Part shown: positions 11,825 to 20,608 of the stretch, piece after piece
Layout: each line of letters starts with the position of its first letter
How positions within the stretch are numbered: the first letter of the stretch is position 1
NCBI GenBank assembly: GCA_903892315.1
Contig: CAITHY010000114.1
Location: forward strand, 1 to 34,699
DNA from: an uncultured beta proteobacterium
GTDB lineage: Bacteria > Pseudomonadota > Gammaproteobacteria > Burkholderiales > Burkholderiaceae
DNA length: 34,699 bases
Direction of reading: 5' to 3'
Made by a program: the position numbers and the translations under genes
The notes under the pieces: model-generated
Databases searched by the model: none
Told to the model about the DNA's origin: nothing
What the model saw: only the letters and a program-made list of their open reading frames with translations

Positions 11825-13297
11825 TTAGGTAACTTTTTTAACAACGCTATACCGCACCAAGGTATTTTTGCGTGCTTCATCGTGATCCACTACCGGCAGC
11901 GGATAGTCTCGCCCAAGCACCAGTCCGTCGGCCTCTAGCTCAATATGGCCGGCTTTCCAGGGGGCATGAATAGTCTTTTTGGACAGCTTTTCCAATTGAG
12001 GCAGGTAGCGTTTAATAAATTTACCTTCTGGATCAAATTTTTCTGACTGGGTGATGGGGTTGAAGATGCGGAAGTAGGGTTGCGCATCACATCCTGATGA
12101 AGAGGCCCACTGCCAGCCACCATTGTTTGAGGAAAGCTCAAAGTCATTGAGGTGTTCTGCAAAGTAGGCTTCACCCCAGCGCCAATCAATTCCCAAATCC
12201 TTAGTTAGAAAACTCGCAACCACCATACGTAAACGGTTATGCATATAGCCACTTTGGTTGAGTTGATGCATGGCGGCATCCACTAATGGATAGCCTGTTT
12301 TACCTTCGCACCAAGCAGCAAAGAGTTTCTTTGCTTTGGGGCCAGATTCCCAAACGATATTGTCATAATCTGGCTTAAAAGCTGCTCCTGTGGCTAAGCG
12401 AGGATGATTGGCCAAAATCATGAAATAAAAATCACGCCAAATCAGTTCGCTTAACCAAATGGTTGCTCCCATGCTACCAGCTAACATACGACGATGGGCT
12501 TCACGTACCAAGCCTCTGATAGAGAGCATGCCAAAGCGTAAATGTGTAGAGAGGTAGCTGACGCCTTTAATTGCTGGGAAGTCCCTGCCAATCTGATATT
12601 GATCAATGCGAGATAGGAAGTCTTCCAAAAAAGCTTGGCCACCCTCAGAGCCAGGTGGCAAGTAGCTTTCAATGCCGGTAGGGCAAAAACCCATCGACTC
12701 CAGCGAAGGCAACGCTTGATCTAATTTTTTAGGGATAGCTGAAAATTGGCCAGGTTTTGGGTTGCATTCATAGGCGGCAAGATCTTTTTCCTGGAGAGTC
12801 TTGAGCCAATTATTTTTATAAGGTGTAAAGATCGAAAAGACGGTATTCGAGTTGGTGAGAATTTCTTTCTTCTCAAAAATGACTTGATCTTTAAAACTCT
12901 CGAAATGAATTCCTAACTTTTCTAGGGATGCTTTGATAGCTTCATCCCTCTCAATCGCCGAAGGTTCGTAGTCATGGTTTGTAAAGACGGTTTCGATACC
13001 CAACTCTTTGGCAATTTCAGGAATGCATTCAGTGGGTTTTCCGAAGCGCACGATGAGTCCGCCACCTTGTTTGCGAAGCTCATCATCAATTTGCTTTATG
13101 CCCTGCCAGATGAAATCCAGGCGACGATCGTGCTTGAGTCCATTGGTATCTAATTTGCCTTGAAGGAGGGGCTTCAGAATATCGGTATCGAAAATGAAGG
13201 TAAGCCAAACTTGGCTACTTTCCTTTAGGGCGTGATGAAGCGCGGCATTGTCATAGAGGCGGAGGTCGCGGCGGAGCCAAACGAGAGCTTTTTGCAT
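11825..13297 (-). CDS. phrB: Deoxyribodipyrimidine photolyase (class I CPD photolyase)
   Basis: Light-driven repair of cyclobutane pyrimidine dimers, using FADH- plus an antenna chromophore. The N-terminal alpha/beta antenna domain opens ALVWLRRDLRLYDNAALHHAL. The C-terminal helical FAD domain contains GVSYLSTHLRFGMLSIR, ELIWRDFYFMIL, NRLRMVVASFLTKDLGIDWR and the diagnostic ASNNGGWQWA-like segment, here SSNNGGWQWASSSGCDAQPY followed by FRIFNP. The length of 490 is normal (471 in E. coli). Such genes are common in sunlit surface-water bacteria. It diverges from the DUF218 gene at 13371, leaving about 73 bases for both promoters. A cryptochrome-like role cannot be excluded, but the Trp/Asn pattern fits a CPD photolyase. 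Confidence 0.94.
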   Translation of the reverse strand: MQKALVWLRRDLRLYDNAALHHALKESSQVWLTFIFDTDILKPLLQGKLDTNGLKHDRRLDFIWQGIKQIDDELRKQGGGLIVRFGKPTECIPEIAKELGIETVFTNHDYEPSAIERDEAIKASLEKLGIHFESFKDQVIFEKKEILTNSNTVFSIFTPYKNNWLKTLQEKDLAAYECNPKPGQFSAIPKKLDQALPSLESMGFCPTGIESYLPPGSEGGQAFLEDFLSRIDQYQIGRDFPAIKGVSYLSTHLRFGMLSIRGLVREAHRRMLAGSMGATIWLSELIWRDFYFMILANHPRLATGAAFKPDYDNIVWESGPKAKKLFAAWCEGKTGYPLVDAAMHQLNQSGYMHNRLRMVVASFLTKDLGIDWRWGEAYFAEHLNDFELSSNNGGWQWASSSGCDAQPYFRIFNPITQSEKFDPEGKFIKRYLPQLEKLSKKTIHAPWKAGHIELEADGLVLGRDYPLPVVDHDEARKNTLVRYSVVKKVT

Positions 13298-13370
13298 AGC
13301 CTCTATATTAGGGCTTATTCAGGGTAAATGCAGGCGGCTAGGCAGGCAAGACAGGTTAAGATCCTAAGGA

Positions 13371-14183
13371 ATGATGGATACGATCTTTTTTATTCTCTCG
13401 AAGGTAGTGCAATTTTGCATTGAGCCGCTTAATTGGGTGCCCATTTTTATATTGCTGGCGCTCTTCTTTTTGTACTTACGAAAACTGCATCTCTGTAAGC
13501 AATTCTTGCTGCTGGCTTTGGTAGATCTTGCTCTGGTGGGCTGGCTTCCTGCATCTGAGGTATTTCTTCGGGCGCTTGAGAATGCAGTATCAAAAACGGA
13601 GATTACAAAACTTTCCAATCATGAAGTTGGCGGCATCATCATTTTGGGCGGTGCAGTTGACGGCGGAGAGATTGCTATTGACCGTGGCGAGATTTCAATC
13701 TATTCATCGGCTGAAAGGGTGACTAAGGCGTTTGAGTTAATCCGCAAGCACCCTAATATGCCATTTATATTCAGTGGTTATTCGGGCCGTATCACGCCTA
13801 AAGGGGTTGCGGAGGCAGATGCATTTAAGCAATTGGTTCAAGAGCAGGGTTTAAGCGAGCAGAACGCGCATTACGAAAATCAGTCTCGAAATACCTATGA
13901 AAACGTGCTTCATATGAAACCCATGATTGAGGAGTTTGGCTTAAAAACGGAATCAGGTGAGTTGAAGCCATGGCTTCTCATTACCTCCGCGAGTCATATG
14001 TATCGCTCTACCAAAATTTTCCAAAAACAGGGCTTAGGAGTGCTTCCGATGTTGGTCGATTATCAAACGGCTAATAGCCTTCAGTGGACGATGTTTGATT
14101 TAGTGGATGGAGCACACAATTGGAACGTCCTGCTTCACGAAATAGTTGGCCTTTTTGCTTACTGGATTACCGGAAAAATCTAG
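13371..14183 (+). CDS. DUF218 (YdcF/ElyC-like) membrane-anchored protein
   Basis: Two N-terminal hydrophobic segments (about residues 5-35 and 40-60) precede a soluble DUF218 domain. That domain has the family landmarks GGIIILGGAVDGGE, PFIFSGYSGR, then NTYENV and a WLLITSASHMYRS block with a conserved His. It is 270 residues long. Relatives include E. coli ElyC, SanA and YdcF, several of which affect envelope integrity or undecaprenyl-phosphate metabolism; the reaction is unknown. Tandem ATG codons at 13371 and 13374 sit almost directly behind an AAGGA, so 13374 may be the true start. The yqgE start follows 21 bases after the stop. Confidence 0.85.
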   Translation: MMDTIFFILSKVVQFCIEPLNWVPIFILLALFFLYLRKLHLCKQFLLLALVDLALVGWLPASEVFLRALENAVSKTEITKLSNHEVGGIIILGGAVDGGEIAIDRGEISIYSSAERVTKAFELIRKHPNMPFIFSGYSGRITPKGVAEADAFKQLVQEQGLSEQNAHYENQSRNTYENVLHMKPMIEEFGLKTESGELKPWLLITSASHMYRSTKIFQKQGLGVLPMLVDYQTANSLQWTMFDLVDGAHNWNVLLHEIVGLFAYWITGKI

Positions 14184-14204
14184 ATATTCTGTAAAATAAG
14201 CCCT

Positions 14205-14849
14205 ATGACTTCGGCTAAAAAAGCGCCCCCTGCTTCAGAACAAGCTTCTGTTTCAGAGTCATCTATTTCATTGTCTGCAGACCATCTTGCCAATCAGTTT
14301 TTAATTGCTATGCCTGGCATGGCGGATCCTAATTTTGCTGGCTCTGTGGTTTACCTCTTTGAGCATACTGAGCGGGGTGCGATGGGCTTGGTCATCAATC
14401 GTCCTACTGAGGTTGATTTGGAAACTCTTTTTGACAAGATTGAGTTGAAATTAGAAATTGCTCCTTTATTAAAGCAGCCGGTATATTTTGGCGGTCCAGT
14501 TCAGATAGAGCGTGGCTTTGTTTTGCATGAGTCTGATGCACTATCACCCTATAGTTCTTCATTGATTATTCCAGGCGGGCTGACGATGACAACCTCTAAA
14601 GATGTCCTCGAGGCTGTTGCTGTAGGCAAAGGTCCACAACATTTTTTGATGACTTTGGGCTATGCCGGATGGGGTGCTGGGCAGCTTGAAGAAGAAATTA
14701 CACTCAACGGCTGGATGAACGTTCCCTTGGCACGCGAGCAAATGATGGAGATCATCTTTAATACCCCATCAAGCCAGCGTTACGGAAAAGCTGTGAGTCA
14801 CCTAGGATTTGATTTATCACGTCTGTCTGGAGAGGCTGGGCATGCCTGA
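14205..14849 (+). CDS. yqgE: YqgE/AlgH family protein (UPF0301)
   Basis: Cytosolic protein of unknown biochemical function. The family core starts LANQFLIAMPGMADPNFAGS and continues VVYLFEHTERGAMGLVINRP, VYFGGPVQIERGFVLHES and FLMTLGYAGWGAGQLEEEI. An N-terminal extension of about 28 Ala/Ser-rich residues makes it longer (214) than E. coli YqgE (187). The 3' end overlaps the start of ruvX by 8 bases, the conserved yqgE-ruvX pairing. In Pseudomonas the homologue AlgH was first linked to alginate control, but a direct role is unproven. Confidence 0.95.
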   Translation: MTSAKKAPPASEQASVSESSISLSADHLANQFLIAMPGMADPNFAGSVVYLFEHTERGAMGLVINRPTEVDLETLFDKIELKLEIAPLLKQPVYFGGPVQIERGFVLHESDALSPYSSSLIIPGGLTMTTSKDVLEAVAVGKGPQHFLMTLGYAGWGAGQLEEEITLNGWMNVPLAREQMMEIIFNTPSSQRYGKAVSHLGFDLSRLSGEAGHA

Positions 14850-15255
14850 CGTATTGACGATGATGGCATTTGATTATGGAACTCGTAGAGTGGGTGTAGC
14901 GGTTGGAAACTCCCTCACAAAAGCCGGCCAAGCCTTAAAGACCATTGCAGTACCCAGTAGTGACGTCCTTTTTCGGGAGATTGAGAAGCTTTTGAAGGAG
15001 TGGCAGCCTAACCATATAGTGGTTGGCCGACCAGTTCATCCAGATGGTAGTCCTCATGAGATGACTGCTAAGGCAGTCCGCTTTGGCAATCAGTTACATG
15101 GCCGCTTCCAGCTGCCAGTTTCTTGGGTGGATGAGCGTTATACCTCAGCAGTTTTAGAGGGGGACTCTGGGATGCACGACAATCTAGACGCGCACTCTGC
15201 AGCGCTCATTTTGGAGCAGTATTTTGCAGAACATAACGTGAAGCCCGTCAGTTAG
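14842..15255 (+). CDS. ruvX: RuvX/YqgF Holliday-junction resolvase-like nuclease
   Basis: RNase H-fold protein, 137 residues from the ATG at 14842. Conserved acidic sites are visible in MAFDYGTRRVGVAVGN (first catalytic Asp), HIVVGRPVHPDGS, VSWVDERYTSA (Glu) and DAHSAALILEQYF (last Asp). The E. coli protein is essential and is implicated in pre-16S rRNA processing as well as junction resolution. The frame is open back to a TTG at 14809 inside yqgE, but ATG 14842 has a GGAGAGG ribosome binding site and places the first strand correctly. Translation is probably coupled to yqgE. Confidence 0.95.
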   Translation: MPDVLTMMAFDYGTRRVGVAVGNSLTKAGQALKTIAVPSSDVLFREIEKLLKEWQPNHIVVGRPVHPDGSPHEMTAKAVRFGNQLHGRFQLPVSWVDERYTSAVLEGDSGMHDNLDAHSAALILEQYFAEHNVKPVS

Positions 15256-15308
15256 ATTAAGTTAAACGCCAAAAATAAATAGATCTTATATAGAGCTCGG
15301 ACTAGAGA

Positions 15309-15809
15309 ATGAACGCTGAACAGTTATACGGAAAATTACTTGAAAACTTGCGCAAGAAAACACAACAAGGTTCTTTTGAGCTTGCTGGGCTTGCTATGGG
15401 TGGTGCGTGGATTGCAGAGCGGCTCGCCGATGATTTAAAACTTCCACACTTTGGGATCATTAATGTTGCTTTTCATCGAGATGACTATGCGGAGAAGGGT
15501 ATGACAGCTTTGCGTACCGCTAGCACCATGACAACGCATTTACCTTTTGATGTAAACGGTGCCAATGTCATTTTGATTGATGATGTACTGCTCACTGGAA
15601 GAACGGTTCGAGCAGCTTTGAACGAATTATTTGATTTTGGAAGGCCGGCCCAAGTTGAGCTCATGGTCCTTGCTGATCGAGGAAATCGTGAATTACCAGT
15701 TGCCGCTAACTTTGTTGGTGAGCAGGTACAGGTTCCGGAAAACCAAATTCTGGTTTTAGAAAAAGATACTGCTGGCAAGTTCAGCTTTCAGCTAGAGGAG
15801 CGTGAGTAA
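15309..15809 (+). CDS. pyrR: PyrR bifunctional regulator / uracil phosphoribosyltransferase
   Basis: Type I phosphoribosyltransferase fold. The PRPP-binding motif is [18 protein letters not shown]. The hood segment [15 protein letters not shown] and the C-terminal loop around [11 protein letters not shown] (here [13 protein letters not shown]) match PyrR. It is 166 residues long. In Bacillus it binds pyr mRNA to attenuate transcription; in proteobacteria the regulatory role is less clear and the UPRTase activity may dominate. The 53-base gap after ruvX is AT-rich with a TATATA sequence but no evident terminator-antiterminator leader. It overlaps pyrB by one base (TAATG). Confidence 0.93.
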   Translation: MNAEQLYGKLLENLRKKTQQGSFELAGLAMGGAWIAERLADDLKLPHFGIINVAFHRDDYAEKGMTALRTASTMTTHLPFDVNGANVILIDDVLLTGRTVRAALNELFDFGRPAQVELMVLADRGNRELPVAANFVGEQVQVPENQILVLEKDTAGKFSFQLEERE

Positions 15810-16768
15810 TGAGTCAGCTAGTGAATCAATTTAATGCAGCTGGAGAATTAACGCACCTTCTGACTCTTGAGGGTCTTCCAAAGGAGCATATTCTCCATAT
15901 TCTGGATACTGCGCAACAGTTTGTGAGTGTGACAGATCCTGCCCGCGAGGTGAAGAAAGTGCCCTTGTTGCGCGGCAAAAGCGTATTCAACCTGTTCTTT
16001 GAAAACTCTACTCGAACTAGAACCACTTTTGAAATCGCTGCTAAGCGTCTATCAGCAGATGTGATTAATTTAGATATTTCCACATCATCTACCGCTAAGG
16101 GTGAGAGCTTGCTCGACACCATTGATAATTTAGTGGCAATGCAAGCAGATATTTTTGTTGTGCGCCATAGCGTATCGAAAGCCCCAATTGAAATCGCGAA
16201 GCACGTACCCACACATGTGCACGTGGTGAATGCGGGTGATGGTAGCCATCAACATCCGACCCAAGGTTTGCTGGATATGTATACGATGCGCCACTTTAAG
16301 CAACACTTCAAAGGTTTGAAGGTGGCGATAGTGGGCGACATTGTTCATAGCCGTGTTGCTAAATCGAATATCCACGCGCTTACGACTTTAGGTTGTGAAG
16401 ATATTCGTGCTATTGGTCCAGAAAGTTTGCTGCCAAGCGATCTAGATATGTTGGGCGTCAAAGTCTTCCATAGCATGGAAGAAGGCTTGAAGGATGTAGA
16501 TGTTGTCATGACTCTACGCATTCAAAAGGAGCGCATGGAAGCTGGACAGGTTCCCGAAGGTGATGCTTTCTTTAAGCAGTATGGATTAAACCCTGGTCGT
16601 TTAGCTTTAGCCAAATCCGATGCCATCGTAATGCACCCAGGCCCTATGAATCGTGGTGTGGAAATTGACTCCGTTGTTGCTGATGGTCCACAGTCAGTCA
16701 TTTTGAATCAAGTCACCTTTGGTATTGCAGTGCGGATGGCTGTGATGTCGATTGTTGCTAGTAACTAA
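15809..16768 (+). CDS. pyrB: Aspartate carbamoyltransferase catalytic subunit
   Basis: Catalyses carbamoyl phosphate plus aspartate to carbamoyl aspartate, the committed step of pyrimidine synthesis. The carbamoyl-phosphate site is [15 protein letters not shown]. The [14 protein letters not shown] block and the C-terminal [14 protein letters not shown] are also diagnostic. The length of 319 is normal. The start overlaps the pyrR stop, so translation is probably coupled. No pyrI regulatory subunit follows. In related genera I would expect a pyrC or inactive PyrC-like gene next; here the surface-polysaccharide locus begins instead. Confidence 0.96.
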   Translation: MSQLVNQFNAAGELTHLLTLEGLPKEHILHILDTAQQFVSVTDPAREVKKVPLLRGKSVFNLFFENSTRTRTTFEIAAKRLSADVINLDISTSSTAKGESLLDTIDNLVAMQADIFVVRHSVSKAPIEIAKHVPTHVHVVNAGDGSHQHPTQGLLDMYTMRHFKQHFKGLKVAIVGDIVHSRVAKSNIHALTTLGCEDIRAIGPESLLPSDLDMLGVKVFHSMEEGLKDVDVVMTLRIQKERMEAGQVPEGDAFFKQYGLNPGRLALAKSDAIVMHPGPMNRGVEIDSVVADGPQSVILNQVTFGIAVRMAVMSIVASN

Positions 16769-16806
16769 CTGGCTCCATTCAATTGCACGAGACTCATTCA
16801 AATACG

Positions 16807-18135
16807 ATGACGACAGAAAAACGCTGGCTCATTCTGTCGCATGGTTTCAATATGGATGGACGTGCAGCGAGCCAAACGATTACCGATAAAATTCCATACC
16901 TGCTAGATGCTGGAATTCAGCCAATCGTCTTGAGTGCCATTACCGGCATTAAAGATCAACGTTTTCCACACCATCAATTTTTAGCTTGGGGCCCGTCAGG
17001 TTTCCGTTTCGATTTTCGTCATTGGGTGGCTAATCAATATGGGCGAGGTTTATTTTATAAAGTCACCACGAGAACGGTATCTTTATTGTTGGCGCCTTTG
17101 ATTGCGCTTGAGAAGTTGTGTCTGGGTTACTCTAGTCAGTGGTCTTGGGCCTTACCTGCCTATATACATGGGCGCCGTTTAATTAAAGCTGGCAAAGTAG
17201 ATCTGGTGTACTCGACTGGTGGGGCCTGGTCTGCTCACTTGGCAGGCCTTTGGTTAAAAAAATCTACTGGTATTCAATTAATTTCTGAGATCCATGATCC
17301 ACTGGTCATTCGCAAAAACGCTGAAGATATGGGATTTGCAAAACCCAGCAATCGAGACGCTGCTTTTCGTCAGAAACTTGAGACTAATTTATGTGCGTAT
17401 GCAGATCACCTCTGGTGGTTTACTGAAGGCGCTTTGCATTATGCTAAGGCGCGCAATCCCAATCTCAATACTCCTAAGAATGCCCATGGTTTTGTAGTGA
17501 TGCCTGGTGCACAGCCGCCGAGCCAATCAAATTTTGCAGCTGAGCATCAATATGGCGAGCACCTGAATCTTTGTCACTTTGGTTCTTTGGCAAAAGATCG
17601 TTCTCTATCAATCCTCTTGGCTGCACTCAATACTTTGTTGCAAAAGCACCCTGAAGCGCGCGCAAGTATTCGTATTCATGCCTATGGCGCACCTTTGGAT
17701 CCATTGACGGTCCAAGCGATTGAGCGCTTTAGATATGATGATCTTGTCATTGCACATGGGCGCTTAGAAAAGGATTCTGCTTTAGGTAAATCCGGCAGAG
17801 AGCAAGTCATTGAAAAAATGCAGCAAGCAGATATTTTGATATTGCTACATGGAAATGGTGAGGAGTGCGCAGAGTACATTCCTTCAAAACTCTATGACTA
17901 TTTATGGACGAGACGCCCCATCTGGGCCGTTACCCATCGAAACCCTCAGCTGAATGAAATGCTCAGCGCTAGAAATGCCTATTTAAGCACTAGTGGAGAT
18001 GCTTCGGAGCTTGCTATTACGTTAGAAAAAATTTGGCAGGACTGGCAGCAGAAAAACCTGAATCCAGTATTGGGAAGTCCGATTGGGGTCAATCAGGCAG
18101 TCGAACAAATTCTAGAAGCAGTGAATGCAGCTTAA
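16807..18135 (+). CDS. Glycosyltransferase-like protein (GT-B, GT4-like)
   Basis: Predicted cytosolic 442-residue protein opening KRWLILSHGFNMDGRAASQT, which resembles the donor-free half of GT-B enzymes. A VYSTGGAWSAHLAGLWLKK stretch followed by ISEIHDPLVIRKNAEDMGF resembles the N-domain of GT4 transferases. The second half has NLCHFGSLAKDRSLSILLAAL and the ILILLHGNGEECAEYIPSKL-YDYLWTRRPIWAV block, which fits the GT4 sugar-nucleotide site region (E-x-x-P-x-K-x-Y-D-Y). Donor and acceptor are unknown. A TTG start at 16783 is possible, but ATG 16807 is preferred. It is the first gene of the polysaccharide locus and converges with manC, with 20 bases between stops. A TGCAGCTTA repeat (18127-18135, 18141-18149) flanks its stop. 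Confidence 0.75.
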   Translation: MTTEKRWLILSHGFNMDGRAASQTITDKIPYLLDAGIQPIVLSAITGIKDQRFPHHQFLAWGPSGFRFDFRHWVANQYGRGLFYKVTTRTVSLLLAPLIALEKLCLGYSSQWSWALPAYIHGRRLIKAGKVDLVYSTGGAWSAHLAGLWLKKSTGIQLISEIHDPLVIRKNAEDMGFAKPSNRDAAFRQKLETNLCAYADHLWWFTEGALHYAKARNPNLNTPKNAHGFVVMPGAQPPSQSNFAAEHQYGEHLNLCHFGSLAKDRSLSILLAALNTLLQKHPEARASIRIHAYGAPLDPLTVQAIERFRYDDLVIAHGRLEKDSALGKSGREQVIEKMQQADILILLHGNGEECAEYIPSKLYDYLWTRRPIWAVTHRNPQLNEMLSARNAYLSTSGDASELAITLEKIWQDWQQKNLNPVLGSPIGVNQAVEQILEAVNAA

Positions 18136-18155
18136 AGAGTGCAGCTTACGAGTAA

Positions 18156-19592
18156 TTAGGCTCTACCGTACTGATCTTCAAATCTGACAATATCGTCTTC
18201 GCCTAAGTAGTCCCCAACCTGCGCCTCAATAATAACCAAAGGTGTATCACCTAAATTGGTCAGCCGATGCTGAGTCTCTTTGGGAATATAAGTGGATTCA
18301 TTGGCATTGAGATGCAAGACTTTGTCGCCGTTAACGATTTCTGCTTTGCCGGTAATAACAACCCAATGCTCATTACGATGGTGGTGCATTTGCAGGGATA
18401 GCTTGCCACCTGGATGCACAACAATTCGTTTGATTTTGTAATCAGGACCTTCTTCGATGACCGTGTAGGTTCCCCATGGGCGATGCACGGTGCTGTGATA
18501 GCTGGCGCGCTCGTCTTGATCCTGATTTAAAGAATCAACCACTTTTTTAACGGATTGGGAATGTCCTTTGGCGCTCACAAGTAAAGCATCTGGAGTATCT
18601 ACGATGATTAAATTGTCTAAGCCTACTGCTGCAATTAAGCGCTCACGACCAAATACAAAGTTGTTTTTTGAATCAACAAAAATCGCTTTTCCTTGAGAGG
18701 CATTACCGTGCTCATCTTCTGGGAAATGTTTTGCCATAGCATCCCATGAGCCCACATCATCCCAGTCAAAGCTAGCATTCACGGAAACAACATTCGGCGC
18801 CTTTTCCATAATCGCGTAATCGAGTGAAATATCTTCGATTGCAGTCATGGTAGTTTTATCTAGTGTGAGCGAGGCAGCGCCATTTTTTCCTTGGGTACTT
18901 GCGCTCCAGCAGCTTTCGACTTGCTTTAATAGATTGGGTGCAATGTCGCCAGCAACTTTAAGCAGGGTGTTCGGGGTAAAACAGAACATCCCAGAGTTCC
19001 AGTGGTAATTGCCTGCAGCTACATATTGTTCGGCCAAGGCAAATGCGGGTTTTTCTACAAACTGTTCAACGATGCGCCCTTCGGCATTACGTGGGGTATG
19101 TGCGGCTTTGCCCAACTTCAGATAGCCATAGCCGATTTCCGCATGCGTAGGCGGAATACCAAAAGTAACTAAATTACCTTCTTGGGCAAAATCAACCGCT
19201 TTGGCAACAGCCATTTCAAAACCAACCTTGTCATGAATGACGTGATCAGCTGGTAATACCAACATCGGAATATCACCGCGTCTAGCATCTTTGGCGGCTA
19301 AGGCAGCAAAGAGTACGGCAGGGGCAGTGTTGCGACGAAGCGGCTCAATGATGGTGAGTTTGGCTGTTTGCTCAGAATTTTTGAGATCCGCCACCACCTG
19401 AAAGCCAAGGCTTTCGGAAGTAACAATACAGAGCCAAGGATTATTGGATTCAATTCGATTGGCAGTTTCACTCAGCAGCGATTGCTTGCTTGCAACCGGC
19501 ATGAAAACCTTAGGGCGGTTCTCACGAGAAACGGGCCACAAACGGGAGCCTGCTCCCCCACAAATAATTACCATCGAAAAGTTCAGATTCAT
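18156..19592 (-). CDS. manC: Mannose-1-phosphate guanylyltransferase / mannose-6-phosphate isomerase
   Basis: Bifunctional type II enzyme giving GDP-mannose. The N-terminal nucleotidyltransferase shows MVIICGGAGSRLWPVSRENR followed by PKVFMPV, and LPADHVIHD. The C-terminal cupin isomerase domain has RPWGTYTVIEEGPDYKIKRI followed by VVHPGGKLSLQMHHHRNEHW with its metal-binding His cluster. From ATG 19592 the length is 478, as usual for ManC/CpsB. The frame is open to a TTG at 19610. It is the last gene of the minus-strand gmd-fcl-manC set, 71 bases after fcl. A phosphomannomutase, needed between the two activities, is not in the window. Confidence 0.95.
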   Translation of the reverse strand: MNLNFSMVIICGGAGSRLWPVSRENRPKVFMPVASKQSLLSETANRIESNNPWLCIVTSESLGFQVVADLKNSEQTAKLTIIEPLRRNTAPAVLFAALAAKDARRGDIPMLVLPADHVIHDKVGFEMAVAKAVDFAQEGNLVTFGIPPTHAEIGYGYLKLGKAAHTPRNAEGRIVEQFVEKPAFALAEQYVAAGNYHWNSGMFCFTPNTLLKVAGDIAPNLLKQVESCWSASTQGKNGAASLTLDKTTMTAIEDISLDYAIMEKAPNVVSVNASFDWDDVGSWDAMAKHFPEDEHGNASQGKAIFVDSKNNFVFGRERLIAAVGLDNLIIVDTPDALLVSAKGHSQSVKKVVDSLNQDQDERASYHSTVHRPWGTYTVIEEGPDYKIKRIVVHPGGKLSLQMHHHRNEHWVVITGKAEIVNGDKVLHLNANESTYIPKETQHRLTNLGDTPLVIIEAQVGDYLGEDDIVRFEDQYGRA

Positions 19593-19663
19593 GGAAGGGA
19601 TTTTACCCAAAGAAAAGAGGTCATATAGCCCCCTAAATGCAATTAATTGCCTTGGATTGGAAT

Positions 19664-20608
19664 TTATTGCTGGAGTTTGGGGGCAATTTGCTCTAAGAAC
19701 CAGTTATAGGCATCTTGGATGCCAGGGCGCAACTCAATTTCAGCTTTCCAGCCCAAACCATTTGCTTTGCTCACGTCAAGCAGTTTTTGTGGGGTGCCAT
19801 CGGGTTTGGAGGTGTCAAATTGCAACTCCCCCTCAAATCCAACAACGGAGACCACTTGCTCTACTAATTCGCGGATCGTAATGTCGTTGCCGCAACCGAT
19901 ATTCACAAATGAGCCATCGTAACCTTGCTCCATGAGCATGACGCAGGCTCTAGCCATATCGTCAACGTGCAAGAACTCACGACGCGGTTTACCAGATCCC
20001 CACACCATTAAATGGGGGTCTTTGCGGAGTTTAGCTTCATGGGCCTTGCGAATGAGCGCAGGCAAAACGTGAGAGTTATTTAAGTCGTAGTTATCGCCAG
20101 GACCATATAAGTTGGTTGGCATGACGCTGACATACTTTGTACCGTATTGGCGGTTGTAGTTTTCGCAAAGCTTAATACCGGCAATTTTGGCGAGCGCATA
20201 AGGCTCATTGGTTTGCTCGAGCGGTCCCGTCAATAAATATTCTTCTTTGATTGGCTGCGGGCAATCTCTTGGATAAATACAGCTCGACCCCAATGACATT
20301 AAGTGATTAATACCAGCTTGATAGGCGCCATGAATGAGGTTGCACTCAATCATTAAATTTTGATAAATGAAGTCAGCGCGATAAATATTGTTCGCCTGAA
20401 TACCGCCCACTTTGGCAGCGGCAATAAAGACGTAGTCAGGCATTTCGGTGGTCAAGAAGTCATGTACTGCTGCTTGATTTAGAAGATCGAGCTCAGCATG
20501 GGTACGAGTAATGACGTTTTCATAGCCGCGGGCTTTGAGTAAACGCGTGATACCACTTCCAACCATGCCACGATGGCCTGCTACATATATTTTTGCTGCT
20601 TTATTCAT
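19664..20608 (-). CDS. fcl: GDP-L-fucose synthase (3,5-epimerase/4-reductase)
   Basis: Converts GDP-4-keto-6-deoxymannose to GDP-L-fucose with NADPH. Short-chain dehydrogenase fold: the coenzyme loop is [17 protein letters not shown], the Ser site is [19 protein letters not shown], and the Tyr-x-x-x-Lys pair is in [38 protein letters not shown] and the [17 protein letters not shown] segment are hallmark blocks. The length of 314 is normal. The start overlaps the 3' end of gmd by 8 bases, so the two are translated as a pair. Together they commit mannose to fucose for the two fucosyltransferases about 8-9 kb away. Confidence 0.96.
   Translation of the reverse strand: MNKAAKIYVAGHRGMVGSGITRLLKARGYENVITRTHAELDLLNQAAVHDFLTTEMPDYVFIAAAKVGGIQANNIYRADFIYQNLMIECNLIHGAYQAGINHLMSLGSSCIYPRDCPQPIKEEYLLTGPLEQTNEPYALAKIAGIKLCENYNRQYGTKYVSVMPTNLYGPGDNYDLNNSHVLPALIRKAHEAKLRKDPHLMVWGSGKPRREFLHVDDMARACVMLMEQGYDGSFVNIGCGNDITIRELVEQVVSVVGFEGELQFDTSKPDGTPQKLLDVSKANGLGWKAEIELRPGIQDAYNWFLEQIAPKLQQ

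Noticed and set aside
15256..15308. PyrR-type attenuator leader before pyrR
   Set aside because: The 53-base gap is too short for a terminator/antiterminator pair and shows no GC-rich stem or T-run.
18127..18149. Direct repeat TGCAGCTTA around the stop of the GT4-like gene as an attachment site
   Set aside because: Only nine bases, with no partner copy seen at the other end of the locus; probably a small local duplication.
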